Below are positions 4,914 through 6,258 of a stretch of DNA of 6,258 nucleotides, piece by piece. The stretch comes from an uncultured Oscillospiraceae bacterium (GTDB lineage Bacteria; Bacillota; Clostridia; Oscillospirales; Oscillospiraceae). The DNA lies in contig CALDMA010000106.1 of NCBI GenBank assembly GCA_937915075.1, forward strand, positions 1 to 6,258. Reading direction: 5' to 3'. Within the stretch, counting starts at the first letter, position 1; each line of letters begins with the position of its first letter. The notes beneath the pieces were generated by a model. It ran no database searches. It worked only from the letters and a program-made list of their open reading frames with translations, and was not told the DNA's origin. The translations under genes were made by a program, and so were the position numbers.

Positions 4914-5489
4914 TTATTCCAGCTCGTCGAGCGTCATGGAAAAGCTCTCCATGCAGCGCTCCATAAAGTAATCCAGCTCCGGCAGATGCATTGCGTCGAG
5001 CGCGGCGCGGGTCTGCTCGGCGGCGCGGCGGAACTCCGCGTTGCCTGCCTTGAGCTCCTCGACGCATTTGATATAGGCCGAGAGCTTGTCCGCCGCCTTG
5101 ACCAGCTCGAGCACCTCGCCGTCCGCGCAGTCGAGCACGTCGTCGTAGTCGGGTCTGAGCTCGTCGGGCAGCATGGCAAGGAGCCGACCGCAGGCGACCG
5201 CCTCGACCTTCTTGTAGGCATCGCGGATCTCGGGCGCGTAGTACTTGATGGGCGTGGGCATATCGCCGGTGATGATCTCGCTCGCGTCATGGTAGAGCGC
5301 GGCCGCGGCGACCTGTCCCGCGTCGATCTGCCCGCCGTACACGCGGTTTCGGATCACCGCGAGCGCGTGCGCGAGCACCGCGACCATGTGGCTATGCTCC
5401 TGCACGTTTTCGGAAAAGGTGTTGCGCATGAGCGCCCAGCGTGTGATGTAGCGCATCCGCGCGATGTAGGCAAAAAAGTGGCTCTTCAT
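4914..5489 (-). CDS. yfbR: 5'-deoxynucleotidase, HD-domain, YfbR family
   Basis: A 191-residue HD-superfamily hydrolase that aligns from end to end, by memory, with Escherichia coli YfbR (199 residues). YfbR removes the phosphate from deoxyribonucleoside 5'-monophosphates with a divalent metal, acting in cytoplasmic dNTP balance. Visible matches: SHFFAYIARM at the N terminus, R17-W18 (substrate-selecting pair), SENVQEHS with metal ligand H32, YHDASE with H67-D68 and catalytic E71, GDMPTPIKYY, and KAADKLSAYIKC with metal ligand D134, then LDYFME near the end. All key residues are present. The start codon overlaps the mtaB stop as ATGA, with GGAGG close upstream, indicating translational coupling. 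The small membrane gene follows after 16 bases. Confidence 0.93.
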   Translation of the reverse strand: MKSHFFAYIARMRYITRWALMRNTFSENVQEHSHMVAVLAHALAVIRNRVYGGQIDAGQVAAAALYHDASEIITGDMPTPIKYYAPEIRDAYKKVEAVACGRLLAMLPDELRPDYDDVLDCADGEVLELVKAADKLSAYIKCVEELKAGNAEFRRAAEQTRAALDAMHLPELDYFMERCMESFSMTLDELE

Positions 5490-6258
5490 GTCTCCTCCGG
5501 TTCCCCGCGCAGACCGTCACCGTCGACGGCGGTGATGCGCACGTTCTGTACGGTGTTATGTAACTCTTTCACATCCACCGTGACGGGCATATAGTTCGGC
5601 GCATGACCGACGCTGCCCTCCCCTCTGTCCTGCTCGAAGAGCACGGGGAAGGTCTTTCCCACGCAGCGGGCAAGATAGCTCCGGTGCATCCGCTCCGCGA
5701 CGGCGGCGGCGCGCGCCGCGCGCTCCTCGCGCACGCTCATGTCCACCTGCGCCATCGCCGCGGCCCTCGTGCCGGGACGGATGGAATAGGGAAAGATGTG
5801 CATGGCGGCGAAGCCGCACTTTTCGATGAAGGCGAGCGTCTGACCGAACTCCTCCTCCGTCTCCTCGGGGAAGCCGGTGATGAGGTCGGTGGTAACGGCG
5901 GGGTCGTCGAAATACTCCCGCAGCAGCTCCACGGACTCATAATAGCGCGCGGTGTCGTATTTGCGGTTCATGCGCTTGAGCGTCGCGTCGCAGCCTGACT
6001 GCATCGAGAGATGGAAGTGCGGGCAGAGGGTCGGGAGCTTTTTCGCCCGCTCGCAGAATTCCCGCGTGACGGTGCGCGGCTCGAGCGAGCCGAGGCGGAT
6101 GCGCATATCGCCGCCCTCGCGCGCGATGAGCTCCAGAAGGTCGATGAGCGAGGTCCCGTCCTTGAAATCCGAGCCGTAGGACGAAATTTCGATGCCCGTG
6201 ACCACGATCTCTCGGTAGCCCTCCTCGCGCAGCGTGCGCACCTGCTTTGCAGCCTCGT
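5486..6258 (-). CDS. mtaB: C-terminal part of tRNA t6A37 methylthiotransferase MtaB (5' end off window)
   Basis: About 257 codons are visible, open to the window edge. Full-length family members are roughly 430-450 residues, so the N-terminal domain and probably the radical-SAM CxxxCxxC cluster lie outside. MtaB (YqeV in Bacillus) adds a methylthio group to C2 of t6A at position 37 of tRNAs reading ANN codons, making ms2t6A. Visible landmarks: IVVTGIEISSYG, RLGSLEP, HFHLSMQSGCDATLKRMNRKY, TTDLITGFPEETEEEF and HIFPYSIRPGTRAA, the radical-SAM/methylthiotransferase pattern. A TRAM-like RNA-binding tail contains GKTFPVLFEQ and GHAPNYMPVTV. The GHxPNY motif favours MtaB over MiaB or RimO. An in-frame GTG at 6241-6239 is internal, not the start, because the homologous sequence continues upstream. 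The stop overlaps yfbR by 4 bases. Confidence 0.92.
   Translation of the reverse strand, partial: EAAKQVRTLREEGYREIVVTGIEISSYGSDFKDGTSLIDLLELIAREGGDMRIRLGSLEPRTVTREFCERAKKLPTLCPHFHLSMQSGCDATLKRMNRKYDTARYYESVELLREYFDDPAVTTDLITGFPEETEEEFGQTLAFIEKCGFAAMHIFPYSIRPGTRAAAMAQVDMSVREERAARAAAVAERMHRSYLARCVGKTFPVLFEQDRGEGSVGHAPNYMPVTVDVKELHNTVQNVRITAVDGDGLRGEPEET

Noticed and set aside
4890..5594. 234-codon open frame on the plus strand
   Set aside because: Antisense to yfbR and the end of mtaB, both well supported. No independent start signal or domain.
1..6258. CRISPR array, transposase, toxin-antitoxin or known defence genes
   Set aside because: Looked for and not seen: no regularly spaced repeats, no recombinase or transposase motifs, no recognisable defence protein in the window.

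Overview
The window looks like a stretch of chromosome from a GC-rich anaerobic member of the Clostridia (Firmicutes), most plausibly the Oscillospiraceae/Ruminococcaceae group. That placement is inferred from strong AAGGAGG-type ribosome binding sites, GC-rich genes separated by AT-rich promoters and hairpin terminators, a tRNA with its CCA encoded, and protein sequences typical of the group. No database search was possible.

Left edge (1 to about 480): the base composition is visibly lower in GC than in the rest. It holds the N-terminal 67 codons of a minus-strand gene that resembles, from memory, small conserved proteins of clostridial conjugative elements. Next comes a gene-free stretch full of inverted repeats, then a short sequence shaped like the T-arm and 3' end of a tRNA (about 451-473). 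I read this as the end of an integrated element, with the tRNA-like piece as a possible attachment-site remnant. No integrase is visible, so this remains inference.

Middle (534 to 2453): a clean tRNA-Pro(GGG) gene on the minus strand is followed by a 20-bp hairpin and preceded by a plausible promoter. Upstream of it is a full-length MATE-family efflux pump on the minus strand, driven by a perfect consensus sigma-70-type promoter (TTGACA, 17 bp, TATAAT). The 211-bp region between the MATE gene and the divergent phosphoesterase gene also carries mutually exclusive hairpins next to the phosphoesterase's ribosome binding site.

Right half (2454 to 6258): a plus-strand membrane-anchored calcineurin-like metallophosphoesterase converges on a minus-strand EamA/DMT transporter, and one strong bidirectional terminator lies between them. 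Further right is a minus-strand operon: mtaB (tRNA ms2t6A methylthiotransferase, 5' end outside the window), yfbR (5'-deoxynucleotidase, overlapping mtaB by ATGA), and a 61-residue two-helix membrane protein, closed by a strong terminator.

The chromosomal genes are ordinary housekeeping and transport functions. I found no convincing new multi-gene system. The points most worth a second look are the element edge with its tRNA-like remnant and nested repeats, the possible RNA switch in front of the phosphoesterase, and the uncharacterised small membrane protein coupled to mtaB-yfbR.
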